Assembly: GCA_023265235.1 (NCBI GenBank)
Contig: JAHFUF010000412.1
Coordinates: 1 to 5,328 of the forward strand
Direction: 5' to 3'
Length of the DNA: 5,328 nt
Source: Blastocatellia bacterium
GTDB lineage: Bacteria > Acidobacteriota > Blastocatellia > Chloracidobacteriales > JADJPF01
Made by a program: the position numbers and the translations under genes. The number at the start of each line of letters is the position of its first letter. Position 1 is the stretch's first letter. Under the pieces are notes generated by a model that saw only the letters and a program-made list of their open reading frames with translations, had not been told where the DNA came from and made no database searches. Positions 4,836-5,328 of the stretch are shown here, piece by piece.

Positions 4836-5328
4836 ATGTCAAAATTTTTCGGAACAGATGGAATTAGAACTAAAGCAGGAGAATTCCCTTTAACACCGCC
4901 AGCACTTTTTGCTATTGGAGCAGCACTAGGAGAATTGCTTGCAAATCGCTTAACTCGTCCAGCAAAAGCCATAATAGGCCGAGATACTCGTGAATCTGGT
5001 ACTTGGATAGAGACTGCTCTAGCTAGTGGGCTTAACCATTTTGGGGCTGAAGTGGTTTCTGTTGGGGTTCTTACTACACCTGGAATCGCTTATTTAACAA
5101 AGTCTGGCTATGATGTAGGGATTGTTATTTCTGCTTCACATAACCCTTTTTATGATAATGGTATTAAGCTTTTTTCTCCTTCTGGACGAAAATTTGACGA
5201 ACAAGACGAGCTATTTATTGAATCAAAGCTCCTAGATAGCAAACTTGGGTTAGGTGATTACCCAGAGAGTTCTGTTAATTTTTCTGCTGAGTTATCAGGA
5301 AAGTATTTTCAGTTTCTAAAAACAGAAA
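4836..5328 (+). CDS. glmM: Phosphoglucosamine mutase GlmM (N-terminal 164 residues, runs off the right edge)
   Basis: GlmM interconverts glucosamine-6-phosphate and glucosamine-1-phosphate, the step before UDP-GlcNAc synthesis for peptidoglycan and other envelope polymers. The start MSKFFGTDGIRTKAG is the family's opening motif. GRDTRESG follows at 48-55 and TTPGIAYL at 80-87. The active-site loop ISASHNPFYDNGIKLF spans 98-113, with Ser101 as the serine that is phosphorylated (Ser102 in E. coli). Its -SASHNP- form and the FDNGIK-like tail separate it from phosphomannomutase relatives. Domain I of the four-domain alpha-D-phosphohexomutase fold is present, and the sugar- and phosphate-binding domains lie outside the window. 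AGGAG at 4822-4826 is nine bases before the ATG. In Firmicutes GlmM also binds the CdaA cyclase domain and inhibits it, which fits its place as third gene of this operon. No terminator or clear promoter is seen in the 55-base gap before it. Confidence 0.97.
   Translation, partial: MSKFFGTDGIRTKAGEFPLTPPALFAIGAALGELLANRLTRPAKAIIGRDTRESGTWIETALASGLNHFGAEVVSVGVLTTPGIAYLTKSGYDVGIVISASHNPFYDNGIKLFSPSGRKFDEQDELFIESKLLDSKLGLGDYPESSVNFSAELSGKYFQFLKTE

Noticed and set aside
4591..4842. Minus-strand open frame of 83 codons over the end of ybbR and the glmM start
   Set aside because: It is antisense to ybbR and the operon gap, with no ribosome binding site or recognisable product.

Overview
The window is AT-rich (roughly two-thirds A+T by eye) bacterial DNA. 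It has well-separated genes with GGAGG-type ribosome binding sites, and two of the genes start with GTG. Two ends of core metabolism flank a short accessory-looking stretch. The left edge carries the first 44 codons of a minus-strand htpG (Hsp90). The right half carries a plus-strand operon of diadenylate cyclase (cdaA), a YbbR-domain partner (ybbR/cdaR) and phosphoglucosamine mutase (glmM, cut by the window end). This gene order is best known from Firmicutes but also occurs in other phyla. The wording of the CdaA catalytic domain and the overall style fit a low-GC acidobacterium (Blastocatellia-like) about as well as anything; that placement is an inference of low to moderate confidence.

Layout. 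Positions 1-134 hold htpG, read leftward from a good sigma-70-type promoter (185-213) that has a 13-bp palindrome at its expected start site. Positions 135-401 are a divergent regulatory spacer with an 18-bp direct repeat spaced 44 bp apart. Positions 402-662 encode an unrecognised 86-residue protein, and 696-1841 a 381-residue alpha/beta-hydrolase-like protein with a GYSQG nucleophile elbow and an Asn/Ser/Thr-rich N-terminus. A strong hairpin at 1878-1922, terminator-like or REP-like, then separates these from a 158-residue three-TPR protein (1941-2417) whose size and repeat layout recall SycD/LcrH-type secretion chaperones. Positions 2418-2821 are a 404-bp non-coding gap with a run of potential RNA hairpins, including a locally GC-richer block at about 2599-2680. 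The cdaA-ybbR-glmM operon fills the remainder.

How the genes work together. CdaA makes c-di-AMP at the membrane, the YbbR protein is its expected membrane-anchored extracytoplasmic partner, and GlmM makes glucosamine-1-phosphate for peptidoglycan and is known in Firmicutes to bind and inhibit CdaA. The operon therefore couples a second messenger to cell-wall precursor supply. The three genes between htpG and cdaA are not recognisable pathway genes. The most interesting reading, which is speculative, is a hydrolase cassette with a small helical partner and a chaperone-like TPR protein. The second point of interest is the possible structured leader RNA in front of cdaA.
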